This document shows, piece after piece, positions 35,498-47,709 of a DNA stretch of 64,000 nt. Under the pieces are notes generated by a model that ran no database searches, was not told where the DNA came from, and saw only the letters and a list, made by a program, of their open reading frames with translations. Source of the DNA: Chytridium lagenaria (taxonomy: Eukaryota > Chytridiomycota > Chytridiomycetes > Chytridiales > Chytridiaceae); the NCBI GenBank assembly GCA_025449115.1, contig JAHLKC010000055.1, forward strand, positions 1 to 64,000, read 5' to 3'. The translations under genes were made by a program, and so were the position numbers. Positions within the stretch are counted from its first letter, which is position 1. Each line of letters opens with the position of its first letter.

Positions 35498-37111
35498 ATG
35501 TCCACCTTTACAGTCACAGAGGCTGCCGTGGATGCACCTCCACCGTCATCATCATCAGCTGCTGCTGCTCATGGTGAGCCCTTGAGAAGATCCCCATCAT
35601 CACCATCATCATCTAATGCTCCTTGGCTCGTCGCCTCTGCAGTGGACCCAAAGGCTGTAGATGACATTGCCCTCGCCGATATCTCATCCTCATCCGCATC
35701 CAACGCTCAAAGGCTCCATCGTCGTCCCATTCTCAAGACCGCTTCCTCTCTTGAATCTTTTGTGTATGACACTGAGCGTCCCGCCTCTTCAACTTGGACC
35801 AACACCTCTGACCACGCACAACTCCTCGCCGGGAAAAAGTCACCCGAGGAGCTCAAGAACTTTAAAAAGCTGGGGAAAAGAGGGAAAAATCTCATTCAAT
35901 TTTACCAGCGTCAGAATGAGCTCATCGAGGAACTCATTAACCCGAATCCTGCGGTGGATGAAGAGGAGATGGAGAAGCGACTCGTAAAGGTATTCAATTC
36001 ACTCATGTCTTTGCTTTCAAACTCACGGGACTTTTCTGCTTTGTTCTTGATTATGATACATTATCTGACACGTGAATACAGCTCAAGATTGCGCTGTATG
36101 GCTCCACCGCCGTAAACGTAATTCTTTTTGGCCTCCAACTGACCGCTGCCATTACTTCTGGCTCGCTTGCTCTATTCGCCACTATGGCCGACTCCTTTAT
36201 GGATCTTGCGACTTCGGGTGTCTTGTTGGCCACAGGTGCCGCAGCAAGCAGTAAAAAGAACAAGGAGAAATACCCTACAGGGAAAAAGCGATTTGAGACA
36301 GCTGGTGTCATTGTGTTTAGTTGCATTATGGGTGCGCTGTCAGTTCAGCTCATTATTGAAGGTGTGAGAACATTAATTGCCAAGACCAGTAATGTGGACC
36401 TTACACCAATGACTTTGGGGCTTGTCGCGTTTGCATGGTGTAAGCTTTTTGTTTTGTTTTTTTTCAGTCACGTTCCTGTCGTTTCGCGAATATTGAATGA
36501 ATTTGTGCTTTTAAAAAGTGTGCAAGGTCGGCCTTTACTTTTACTGCGTCGCGCTTTCGCAATTCCAGACGGCTCGTATTCTTGCTCAAGACCATCTTAA
36601 CGATATTACCTTTAACTCGGTCGGTATCGGTCTTTCCGTCCTTGGAAACTACGTGCGTGGTGGATTGATCCTACCGGTGCTATTATCATTGCCTTCTCAT
36701 TCTGAGGTCCTGGTCAAGTACAGCAATGGGTGAGCAAACTTTTATTTCCCTCCCTTACTTTGTACATTCACAAAAATGCATGCATGACTTACACCTATTC
36801 TCCACCGTAACAAAAGAACACATCCAAATGCTCGTCGGCAAATCTGCATCCCCCGCCTTCCTCTCCAAAGTCACCTACATTGCATGCACCATCCCGAGGT
36901 TCTTTTAGTGGATACGGTGCGTGCCTATCATTCCGGTGAAGGATTTTTTGTGGAGGTGGATATTGTTTTGCCACCCGAGATGCCTCTTTACAGAGCGCAT
37001 GATATTGGTGAGGCGTTGCAGATCAAGATTGAGCAGTTGCAGAATGTGGAGAGGGCATTTGTGCATTTGGATTATGAGACGACGCATAAACCTGAACATA
37101 AGACGGAGTGA
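35498..37111 (+). CDS. cation diffusion facilitator, Mn2+-type (CDF/MTP)
   Basis: Exports divalent metal, probably Mn2+, from cytosol to an organelle or outside. A disordered Ser-rich N-terminus of about 120 residues precedes the transporter. Helix 2 has [11 protein letters not shown] and helix 5 has [12 protein letters not shown]. These DxxxD and DHxxD sites, in place of the HxxxD typical of zinc exporters, are the hallmark of the Mn-CDF group. The C-terminal cytosolic domain runs [18 protein letters not shown] to [20 protein letters not shown]. Introns are 35990–36081, 36440–36518 and 36730–36816. There are three -1 shifts, near 36654 (VR to [13 protein letters not shown]), 36700 (to [10 protein letters not shown]) and 36888–36890 (ACT to [10 protein letters not shown]). 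All lie in conserved protein and look like base-call losses. Confidence 0.88.
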
Positions 37112-38043
37112 AAATATACCTTTTTCCTTTTAATTATGCATGCTTATTTTATTTTAAAATTCTACATATAATGGATATCATTCGCCCGCTTTTGTTCAAT
37201 TTTATGTGATTCTTTCTTTTGGTACGTGATTAATTTGACATGGATACTGCAATGGTCGAAAAACCTATTGGCACATTACTTTCTAGAGGTGGACTACTTG
37301 TATATTTGGCGCCAGGCATTAAAAGAAATGCCGTCAAGATAACTTTTAGTTATAAATATTGTAATTTCATTTTATCAGCTGAGCTCGATCTTTCTCGATG
37401 ACTTTGAGTCCGTAACCTTCATGAGCATTCTATCGTCTTTCTTAGGCTACAGTAAAGACATAACTATTATAATCGAGTCGTTTTTGACGTTGTTCATAAG
37501 AGGTGTCGTTATAGCAAACACAAATGCAGTAGCAAGTCGTCTTGCCAAAAATAACTCTAATATCCTCATTGCCGGCTTGAATAACGTGGTGGTTTCCAAA
37601 TAATATTTTAGTATCCCAGCCATCGTCGTTTGATAGAAGATCAAGGGAGGCACTTGGGAACACCTTTTTAGAACTGTTACGGGGGATTTGTTTCGGTGAA
37701 GAGTGCAGGGGCGTATGAGGAACCAGCGAATATTATTGATTTGTAGTAGATACGTGCAGCTAAGGCTTGGATTATTGCCATCAAGAATAAAAACTGCGCG
37801 CCACGAATGATTCGTCCAGATTCTTGAGGACGCGCCTTTCGTATTAAGAGTGATGTGTGGGGTCCAATCACTACTAATACGTTCAACTTTCACTATTAGC
37901 CAAAAATGGACCCTTTACGCCACGACTTTTCCATACTAAGTACTTTGCAATACTCTTTGTCAACGTGTATCATGCTCCGCCTGGTTGGGCGTTGATTCCA
38001 AATGGTCATCCGTACTAGAGCTTTAAAAAATATTAAAAAAGGT
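37112..38043. other. intergenic, no supported gene
   Basis: About 900 bases of AT-rich DNA. Open stretches exist on both strands (the longest is 37447–37893 on the minus strand) but have random-looking composition, no domain and no splice partners. I call nothing here. Confidence 0.5.
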
Positions 38044-38050
38044 TATAAAT
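38044..38050 (+). promoter_or_regulatory. TATA box of the SOD gene
   Basis: TATAAAT lies 78 bases upstream of the superoxide dismutase ATG, a usual distance for a fungal gene with a short leader. Confidence 0.55.
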
Positions 38051-38127
38051 GAGGCAATGGATGTGTTCCTTCCCCTCTTTTATCAATACGAATTTTATAG
38101 AATAAACAACACATCCGGCACCTAGCC

Positions 38128-39493
38128 ATGCTTTTCACCAATGCCCTCATCGCACTCCCTCTCCTTGCTGCTTCAGCGCTCTCCCAGCGCACTGCCGTCG
38201 CCATCCTCAAACCAACAGCCAACCAAACCGCCGCCGGAACCGTCACCTTCCAGGAACTGATTGACAAAGAATCGGGAAACGCCACCATCAAGATAACCGC
38301 CACGCTTACTGGTCTTGCCCCCAACTCGAAACAAGGATTCCATATTCACAGCTACGGTGATATCAGCTCATCCACTGGAGCAAACACGTGGGGACATTTC
38401 AACCCTTTCAAGAGAAATCATACGTGTGATTCACTACGGGGCATGCGGGTGATATGGGAACGTGGCGACGGATGCGAGTGGAAGCGCGACGGCGGAATAT
38501 GTTACCCCGGCTTTGACATTTGACAGAGCTCTGGCCCATTTTGTTATCGGACGAGGTGTCATGTTGCATGCGGCTACAGATGATTGCGTCACAAACGTAA
38601 GTATCTACAACCTTGATACATAGTTTTTAGTCCTTTTAAAAAGTGCTCTACATAACTCCAAACATTTTTTGGAAACAAACAGCCCACAGGAAACGCTGGT
38701 GGTCGAATCAGCCAAGGAGTTATCGGATGGTCCAGTGAGGATTCCGAATCACGTCAAGTCCCAACCCGAAGGAGAAGTATAAGGAGGGCGCTTTCTAGCA
38801 CCACCCCGATCGATGCCATCGCCGTCCTTTCCCCTATTGCTGGCTCTGGAGTTGTCGGTAGCATCTACTTTAGGCAAAACGATGGTGGTTCCCCTTTACT
38901 CGTTGCATACAATATTTCGGGATTAACTCCAAAGGCCGACGTTGGCATCAGGTTGTTTACTCTTGGGGTAAGTTTCGTGTTTTTCTGTAATCTTTGTCAA
39001 GGCTCAGGTCCTAATCCCCTAATCACATATACTTTTAGGACATTACTAACCCTGCTGGACCTTCCACCGACGCCTCTGCCATCTACCCTCCTGCTGACCC
39101 TTGCGCCAAGGACGCCCAGACCATGGGCTTTACTGCAGACGAGTCTGGTCGTCTTTCAGCTCTTCCCCTCTCCCCCTCTGTTATCTCCATTCCCAGCCTG
39201 TCAATCTACCCAGACTCTCCGAATTCCATCCTTGGACGCAGCCTTGCGTTGTACATTGGAGGATCTGATTGCGCCGCTGTAAGATATACCCCTTTCTCTT
39301 TGTTGTTTAAGTCAGCAACTAATATTATGTTTTCCTCGCGTCCTCTTTAGTCTTTGGCTGTGACTTCGTTCTTGGCACAGGCCGTTATCGGTGTTCGTAA
39401 CGGAACAGTCGCCCCTTCTTTCAATGCTCCTCCCCCTCAACCTCCACCACTGCGCAGTTTATGAAACCAAAGTGCACGGCTGTCTACAACTAA
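38128..39493 (+). CDS. secreted Cu/Zn superoxide dismutase with degenerate second domain
   Basis: Dismutates superoxide outside the cell. Signal peptide MLFTNALIALPLLAASALSQ. Domain 1 has the copper/zinc ligands: GFHIHSYGD, HFNPFKRNH, HAGDMGNV and VMLHAATDD. It ends GGRISQGVIGWS. A basic linker leads to domain 2 (from about 38815). It has the same strand order, AIAVLSPIAGSGVVGSIYF, then NISGLTPKADVGIRLFTLGD, then MGFTADESGRLS, then LGRSLALYIGGSDCAA, but every metal His is replaced. Introns are about 38599–38683, 38970–39039 and 39279–39350. There are -1 shifts at GGGG 38438–38441, GGG 38456–38458 and C5 39432–39436. With these corrected, the protein ends KPKCTAVYN at 39493. Domain 1 should be active; domain 2 is likely structural. 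Confidence 0.88.
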
Positions 39494-40039
39494 GTGATTT
39501 CTCTCCAGTCTTTTGATCCAAGTCGGATAATCCCCCTGTTTTAACTATCCTGATAAAAAAATAATCTTTGCGAAATATTTGTAGTTCATTTTTCCTGCTG
39601 TTTGCTTCTCTATCGCTCCTTTTCTTACTTTTTCCTTTGGATAATGTAATTGTTTTGAAATAACAAATGCATTGACTTGGGTTTTCTTGATTTCTTTTTC
39701 CTTTTTCTTAGAGCGATACCGACGACGCGGACATTGCGCTTTTTTTTTTTTCGTTTATGCAGTAGAAAATAATAAAAGATAGAATAAATCGCATGCAGGA
39801 AGAAAGAAAACGATACTGTTTTTCCCATATATTTCTACTTGAAAAACTCGCTTCTACGGCAGGTTGTGTCGAGATCAATATCCCCCACCACCCCAATTAA
39901 TTTTTCACTAATTAAATAATTGTCGCCGTCATCTCAAGCCGTTGACTGATCAACTCAACTTGCTGTGTCTCACGGGGATGAGGGAGCAGCCAGCAGGGGC
40001 CGTTGTCCGCGGGATCATATCGTCTACTGCCTCGATAAG
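39494..40039. other. intergenic
   Basis: AT-rich 3' flank with T-rich and A-rich runs near 39735–39750, then the short leader of the next gene. No gene is seen. Confidence 0.55.
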
Positions 40040-43000
40040 ATGATCACATCCAAGTCTCCATCGTCACTTTCACCGTCCTCTCCATCCTCACTTTCACCGT
40101 CCTCTCCATCCCCACCTCCATCACCAGAACTCTCCTTTTTCGACCCACCCTGGAAGACACCCAACTCGTCCTTAAACGCACCCTATCTAACGCATCCACC
40201 ACATCCAACATCTCCGTCGTCTCCGATCCTGCATGGTCACTTACACGCCGTTTAAATGGTGCCACTATATCCCCGGAGGAAGATGAGGTACATTCCCCAA
40301 TCTCCATTTCTGGACCATTCACACCTACCACAGATTTTCCAAGTATACCAACGTGAGGTCGTCGAATTCGTCTCAAGAACCCAAACCCAACTCCTTCCCG
40401 CACTACGATTTTTGGCTGCAAAGGATTATGATGTCGAAAGAGCCGTTCATTTGTTTCAAGAGTGCAAGGTTGGTTGATAGTGCCATGTGTCTTTATGGTC
40501 GACAAACTGAAAAAAAATTGTGTCTAAACACTATGCGACATACAGCGAGCCGCGTCGGATCCCGCACAAATTGCATTGTCGTCGACACCACCATGGGTGT
40601 TGCTGTCGAACCCAGTGCTATGCTTAACGCCAGGAGCAAAAGACAAGACTGGAGCAGCCATCTTGTTGCTCAATGTAAGGTTCTGGGATTCCGAGATGGA
40701 TGGGTTAAAAAGGATGCATTGGTTGCTGAGGTTTCTTGCGGATCGTGCAGCAGAAGCGTGAGTTTTCCTTGATTTTCTAGGCTTTTGAACCTTGTTTTAT
40801 TGGTCTCCTTTAGTTATTTGGTTGGCACGAAATTTGCGTTGGAACGCTAATACACGCTTTTTTATGATTTTCAGTCCTGAGACGCTCCTCCACGGAATCA
40901 CACTAATTAGTAACGCCGAAAGCGCGCCAGAGACAGTTGTACTTACCGAAGTTCACGATACCATGAAGGATCTTCTCCTCGTAAGTCACACCTATTTCGT
41001 CCCCATCACTTTAACACCATAAACATAGTATACCACTCCTGTAAAAGTCAACAAACTTCTGGTCGTCAATGCTCCCTGGTACTGGTCATACCTTCCTTCA
41101 TCCCTATCTGCCGTGGTACCTTTTGTCGGTGCGGCACCAGATCTTGACGACATCCCCATCATCGTATGTTCAGTAGAGGGATTGCAGGATTACGTGGAAT
41201 CCGATCACCTCGTTGAAGAGCTAGGCGGCAATCTCAAGTATGAGCACGAAGAATGGGTAAAAGAGGTTTCAAACGTGAGTGTTCCCCTTTCTATCCATTC
41301 GTTTATAGTTTAACTTAATAATCTATTTTGTCATCAAAAGTCCCTGGAAGCCGCTCCAGAAACCAAAGCCGTCAGTCCTACCAAAAAACCCGCCATCCCT
41401 AGTCGTCTCACCAGTCTCACTGTCCACCGTCGGCCTAGTATCTCCCCTACCACTCCCACCTTTCCCGCAGACGCCCAAGTAACCTTCCGCTCAAAATCCG
41501 AGCTCAAAATCGACACACGAGATTCCGTGGAACTCTGGGAAAGTCGTGTAGTTGAGGACGGTATGACGCGTAATATTCAAGTATCCCGATCCATCCACCA
41601 AAAAATTTCACCGAACGAACAAACAGCCGTAGTCATCCCAACACGGAGGTCATCTCAACACTCGGATGATGGAAAAGGCGTCTCGCTGGACGAGAAGCCA
41701 ATTGCATCAACCGTGATTCTTGCAGCACCACCTAAACCCGCCGACCCCAAACCACCTGCATCTGTCGTCGCATCCGCTGCCGCGATATCCCTAGACTCTG
41801 ATGACGAAGAAGTCCCTCTCCAACGTATTTCCGGCGCTGAGAAAGGCAAAAAAAGCCTTCTCGACAATGACAGCATTCAAGTACCCAAAGAACTCGACCC
41901 TCCCAAAGATAAAATTGAATCCAACCTTCCCTCACCTGTAACACCGTTACCCCCACCTCCACCTCCTCCCCACCTCCACCTGCACCCACCCATGTCGAAC
42001 TATTTACCGCAACTTCCCGGCCAATGCGTGGTAACACTGTCACCGAATCACCATCTATCCGTACCAACGCCATCATTGAAGAGAGTAAAAATGCGTCCCT
42101 TGCCAATCCCACCGCCACAACAGATCAAACCCACATCAACGCCCAATCCTCCAAAGAACCCATCGAAACTCGTGATGATGTCCCTAAACCTGACCCAGAA
42201 TCCGCACTGAGCGATAAAGAGAGACGTAGAACTTTGATGCTTTCCCGTCGTGTCAGTTTCGCTGCTACAAAGGAGGTTATTCAGTATGAGATGGACGATG
42301 AGGAAGACAGTGATTCTGATGAAGAAGAGGAATCATCCCCTTCAACCGCCACCACCGCAATTCAGGCTGAAACAGTCGCATCCCCAGGAACAAAGAAAGT
42401 TGTGGAAATGGTGGAAGAGAAAGTTGAAAAGGTCATGGTTGCGCCACCGCGTCCTAGAGTGCTTGTGAGTAAGAGCGGAAGCGTCAAAGTTAATAAGGAG
42501 GAGTCGAGCGCTGTCATGGGGTCAATACCACCACCACCACCTTCAGCGCCAGCATCTACCAACGCACAAACTCAAGACGCTAAACCAATCTGTGAGTCTT
42601 TTTTTCACGATTTTCTGTTCTAACCATCACCCCCCCATCCATGAAGCTCCAACCTCTTCCGCCCTTTTCTCTCAAGTCCTCGGCATGATCCACGACCTCC
42701 CTACAACGTCTCCACAGTCTCTACCCCGCACCTCCCAAACCGTTGTCACTAAATCCGTCGATCCCTCACCGGTCCGCACCAGCACAACTCCAGCCGTGAA
42801 GAAGGAAACCATCCCCTTTGATCAAGTTCTTGAGAAACTCAAAGACCTACCAAAACCTGTAGCGGCGCCTCGGTCAGCGAGGACGCTGAAAAAAGTGGTA
42901 AAGGAGGAGGATGGTGTTGCTGACAAAAGCGACCAACTTCCTCCAAAGGTCTTGGAGAAGGAGGCAGAAAATACCGCACCGGTGAAGGAAACTGTTGCAT

Positions 43001-46000
43001 TCGATCAAGTTCTCGAGAAACTCAAAGATCTGCCTAAACCTGTTGCGGCGCCGCGATCAGCGCGGACGTTAAAGAGGGTGGAGGCGGCGTCAAAGGAGGA
43101 GACAGAGAAACCCGTTGAGACAGTGAAATCAGTTGAGGCAGAGAAACACGTTGAAGCGATAATATCCGACGAAGTGGGGAAATTTGTTGAGACGCCAAGG
43201 TCTGAAAGAACTTTGAAAAAGCGAATCCGAATGTTGAGCAGGAGTTACAAATGAGACAGCAGTTCCGCCGCCACCGCCGCCGCCACCATCTTCTGTGACA
43301 GATGCACCAACATCTTCACCGGCCACCTCAAAGAAGGATGAAATAATAGTTGATACAGCAAAAGCCACAGTTCCTTTTAATGAAGTCATAAATCTTGTCA
43401 GTAGACTTCCTCCACCAACGGCAGCGCCACGATCTGCGCGGACGCTGAAGAAGCCAAACTCGGAAATTGCGGAACCGGGGATATCGACGGAGTTAAACAG
43501 AGAAGTTGAGGTGAATGTCTCGCTTCCTCCTCCTCCTCCTCCGCCACCATCCGCGAAGACTGTCGTTAAGGAGCCGACACCGGTTGTCAAAGAGGAGTCG
43601 CAAGCGTCCATCAATCTCACGTCTTCATCCACCATCACCAAAACGGATCCACCTACAGCAGCAGAGAATTCTAAGGCTACGGTCCCCTTTGATCAGGTGA
43701 TGAACCTTATCAGTGGCCTCCCTCCTCCAACTGCCGCGCCACGATCCGCAAAGACGTTGAAGAAAGCGAACCCGGAAACCTCTGATCCCGTTCAAATTGT
43801 GGAACAAGTTGCGCCTAAAGTTAAGGCTGAACAAGAGGTTGTTCCAATACCGCCTCCTCCTCCTCCACAGTCCGCAATAGTTGCTGAAAAAGAACAGTCA
43901 ATAACTGTAGTACCCTCGATTCCCATCAAGGAGACGCCACCTGCGATAATATCCGACGAAGCGGGGGAATTTGTTGAGGGGGAGAAGAAGACGTCGGTTC
44001 CGGTTGATCAGGTTTTGGAGAAACTGAAGGAGTTGCCGAACCCTGTTGCGACGCCAAGGTCTGAAAGAACTTTGAAAAAGGCGAATCCGAATGTTGAGCA
44101 GGAGGTTACAAATGAGACAGCAGTTCCGCCGCCACCGCCGCCGCCACCATCTTCTGTGACAGATGCACCAACATCTTCACCGGCCACCTCAAAGAAGGAT
44201 GAAATAATAGTTGATACAGCAAAAGCCACAGTTCCTTTTAATGAAGTCATAAACCTTGTCAGTAGACTTCCTCCACCAACAGCAGCGCCACGATCTGCGC
44301 GGACGCTGAAGAAGCCAAACTCGGAAATCGCGGAACCGGGGATAGCGATGGAATTAAACAGAGAAGTTGAGGTGAATGTCTCACTTCCTCCTCCTCCTCC
44401 TCCGCCACCATCCGCGAAGACTGTCGTTAAGGAGCCGACACCCGTTGTCAAAGAGGAGTCGCAAGCGTCCATCAATCTCACGTCTTCATCCACCGTCACC
44501 AAAACGGCTCCACCTACAGCAGCAGAGACTTCTAAGGCTACGGTCCCCTTTGATCAGGTGATGAACCTTATCAGTGGCCTCCCTCCTCCAACTGCCGCGC
44601 CACGATCCGCAAAGACGTTGAAGAAAGCGAACCCGGAAACCTCTGATCCCGTTCAAATTGCGGAACAAGTTGCGCCTAAAGTTAAGGTTGAACAAGAGGT
44701 TGTTCCAATACCGCCTCCTCCTCCTCCACAGCCCGCAATAGTTTCTGAAAAAGAACAGTCAATACCTGCATTACCCTCGATTCCCATCAAGGAGACGCCA
44801 CCTGCGATAATATCCGACGAAGCGGGAGGATTTGTTGAGGCGGAGAAGAAGACGTCGGTTCCGGTTGATCAGGTTTTGGAGAAACTAAAGGAGTTGCCGA
44901 ACCCTGTTGCGACGCCAAGGTCTGAAAGATCTTTGAAAAAGGCGAATCCGAATGTTGAGCAGGAGGTTACAAATGAGACAGCAGTTCCGCCGCCGGCACC
45001 GCCGCCACCATCTTCTGTAACAGATGCACCAACGTCTTCACCGGCCACCTCAAAGAAGGATGAAATAATAGTCGATACAGCAAAAGCCACAGTTCCTTTT
45101 AATGAAGTCATAAATCTTGTCAGTAGACTTCCTCCACCAACGGCAGCGCCACGATCTGCGCGGACGCTGAAGAAGCCAAACTCGGAAATCACGGAACCGG
45201 GGATATCGATGGAGTTAAACAGAGAAGTTGAGGTGAATGACTCGCTGCCTCCTCCTCCTCCTCCGCCGCCATCCGCGAAGACTGTCGTTAAGGAGCCGAC
45301 ACCCGTTGTCAAAGAGGAGTCGCAAGCGTCCATCAATCTCACGTCTTCATCGACCGTCACCAAAACGGCTCCACCTACAGCAGCAGAGACTTCTAAGGCT
45401 ACGGTGCCCTTTGATCAGGTGATGAACCTTATCAGTGGTCTCCCTCCTCCAACTGCCGCGCCACGATCCGCAAGGACGTTGAAGAAAGCGAACCCGGAAA
45501 CCTCTGATCCCGTTCAAATTGTGGAACAAGTTGCGCCTAAAGTTAAGGTTGAACAAGAGGTTGTTCCAATTCCGCCTCCTCCTCCTCCACCGTCCGCAAC
45601 AGTTTCTGAAAAAGAACAGTCAATAACTGTAGTACCCTCGATTCCCATCAAAGAGACGCCACCTGAAATCAATATTGTCAAAGGCTCTAACGTTGAACCC
45701 GTCAAACTTAATTCGGATGCTCAAAATCACACAACCAACCCCTCATTGCTCATGGGAACGGGCTTGTTTGAGTCCCCCTCGTCATCGTTTAGCGATCCAG
45801 ATATCAACGCGGCATCTCCGGTTTCGGAAACAAAGAACTTGAAACCAATTGAGGTTGTGGCGGTGGTGGCGGAGGCACCACCAAAAGTTCAGGAATCTTT
45901 GAAATCTGAAACGGTTCCGTTTGATGCGGTCATGAATTCGATTGGAAGGTTACCGATACCAATGGCATCATCACTTTCCGCGGAATCGCTGAAGCGTGCA

Positions 46001-46951
46001 AACGCGTCTCAGCCAGCGTCTCCGAAAATAGAGGAAGTAAAGTTAAAGGAGGCGCCAGTTGAGAAGGCTATAGAGGAGCCGTCAACCGTGGCCTCAGACG
46101 CGCTGAACCTTGAACCCGTATCCTTGAAGACCGTCAACGTAGAAGCACCAAAGGAGACTATTTCGTTCGACCAGGTCATGAGCGTACTTAGCAGCCTCCC
46201 TGCTCCAACACCCGCTCCCAGATCAGGGAGGACGTTAAAGCGTGATGTTGAGGCAAAGTCGGACGACATTCCGGTTGCATCCACCATCACGATAGAAGAA
46301 AAGGTCCCTGTAAATGGTACATCCGTCGCAGTAAATGGCACGCCAATCAATGGTGCCATAGATCCAATGACTGCTTCTCTTTTTGCGGCACCACGGTCAC
46401 CAAGAAAGCCTACACCCACACAAGTTTTCAAGGCTGAATCTCCTGTGCCCGTAAGAATAGAGGCGAATGGCGCTGCTTTACCGCCGGAAAACACCGTTCC
46501 ATTTGATCAAGTAATTTCCATCCTCAACGCGCTTCCAGCCCCAACACCAGCCCCAAGATCTGCGCGTACATTGAAACGAGACGCCGAGGTGAAACCTGAG
46601 CCCATTGTTGAGGGTGTCAGGCAAGAAATACCACTTAACGGCACACCTATTGTGAATGGATCGTCTGTTGGGGTAAATGGGACACCTATCGGAGGTGATA
46701 TTGATCCAATGTCTGCGTCACTTTTCGCGGCTCCAAGACCTCCAAGGAAGCAGCGGCCTTTGGAGAGTACGGTGTCAACAGGTCCTGTCCCTGCCCCGCG
46801 TTCCGCAAGGCCATCTACCTCTCCCGTGTCGTCACCATCTCCAGTGCCTGCACCACGATCTGCGAGGACAATGGGTGGGGAGGGTGTTGCGGGTCTTGTG
46901 GCGCCGCCGAGGAGTGGGAGGACTGTAAAGAAGGATGGAACGGATGAATAA
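40040..46951 (+). CDS. CRAL-TRIO (Sec14-like) protein with long PRSxRTLK repeat tail
   Basis: The N-terminus has the CRAL-TRIO helical part (LPALRFLAAKDYDVERAVHL). The lipid-binding core follows: GAAILLLNVRFWDSEMDGLK, ITLISNAESAPETVVLTEVH, NKLLVVNAPWYWSYLPSSLS, and ELGGNLKYEHEEW, which matches the usual end of the fold. After about residue 330 it is disordered and proline-rich. A unit like VPFDQVLEKLKDLPKP followed by APRSARTLKK recurs about 13 times, separated by Pro8-type stretches and acidic linkers. The tail ends with short forms (APRPPRK, PAPRSAR, PPRSGRTVKK). There are frame losses at CCCC 40110–40113, in a C-rich stretch 41950–41990, and at 43221 and about 43244. Sec14 domains carry phosphoinositides or other lipids; the tail looks like a multivalent binding array. 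Partners are unknown. Confidence 0.8.
43158..45667 (+). repeat. 861-bp tandem repeat array (coding, 287 residues per unit)
   Basis: Two full units (43288–44148 and 44149–45009), a third partial unit to about 45667 and a shortened copy from 43158 are almost identical at DNA level, including synonymous sites. Each unit has three motif repeats and two polyproline blocks. The identity implies very recent duplication or ongoing homogenisation. Compared with the later copies, the first lacks one G at 43221 (AAGCG versus AAGGCG) and one G near 43244 (GAGTT versus GAGGTT). Confidence 0.93.
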
Positions 46952-47709
46952 GCGCATTCCTTGTATAGATTGCGCTTGTAATATTTTAACGATCAGTGAT
47001 TATACCCTTGTGACTATAAGATTTCTTGTTATCTTTTTCTGTATTAAAAAGATGCGAAATGCAATTTTGAAAGACGACGACGATGTGACAGGTTGATCTA
47101 TAGCTGGCCTATTATCTCGATTATTCAGCTCTGGAGAAATGGGACTCGAGCGGGCGGGCTATACACTTGCCAATGCTCAAATGCTAGGGAAGAACGCGTG
47201 CAGAGAAGAGACCCAATGCTCAAAAGAAAAGGTAGGAATAAAACTTTATAAGGATTAAGTAAGAGTTAAATTGTAGAAAAAAAGGAAAGAGGGAAGGTAA
47301 CGGAGCGTTGCTGGGAGGGTGAGACCGCTGCAGAGAGCTGCGCGTAACGGGCCGTGATGGCAGAATAGCGCTAGTGGCCAGCAGAGGATCCGATCCTCGC
47401 AAACGACGATTATATTTATATGTATGTATTTACGTGTTTCTTCATTAATCAATTTTCTGCCACGTTCAAAAGAATATTTCTGATTCTAGCCTCTATAACT
47501 GGATAATAGCATTCATGACATAACACAAGTATCCACGTAAAGAGGCTATTTCCTCCCATTTATTTGCCCCCTCTAACACTGAATATTCACAGAATAATAT
47601 GTGCGTAAAAACTGCAAAAAAAATACAATAATTAATTATTCACCCCCAAAAGCAGTTCAGAACAAAACGACAAGTTCTCCTTCTCTCTGCCTGTCTCAAA
47701 TAAAAAAGC
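46952..47709. other. intergenic
   Basis: No gene is seen. A GAGGATC/GATCCTC inverted repeat lies near 47384–47398. The region is otherwise AT-rich, with the LETM1 5' flank at its end. Confidence 0.5.

Noticed and set aside
37447..37893. 148-codon minus-strand open frame
   Set aside because: Composition looks random; no domain, promoter or splice partner; AT-rich spacer.
43129..45363. Long Gly/Val-rich open frames on the minus strand (three near-identical copies)
   Set aside because: They are antisense shadows of the Pro/Ser-rich tandem repeats; no start context, splice sites or family match.
43158..45667. CRISPR-like regular repeats
   Set aside because: The 861-bp units are coding, with no short repeat/spacer structure, and the genome is eukaryotic.
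47384..47398. GAGGATC/GATCCTC palindrome as a tRNA arm
   Set aside because: No acceptor stem, A/B boxes or anticodon arm could be fitted around it on either strand.
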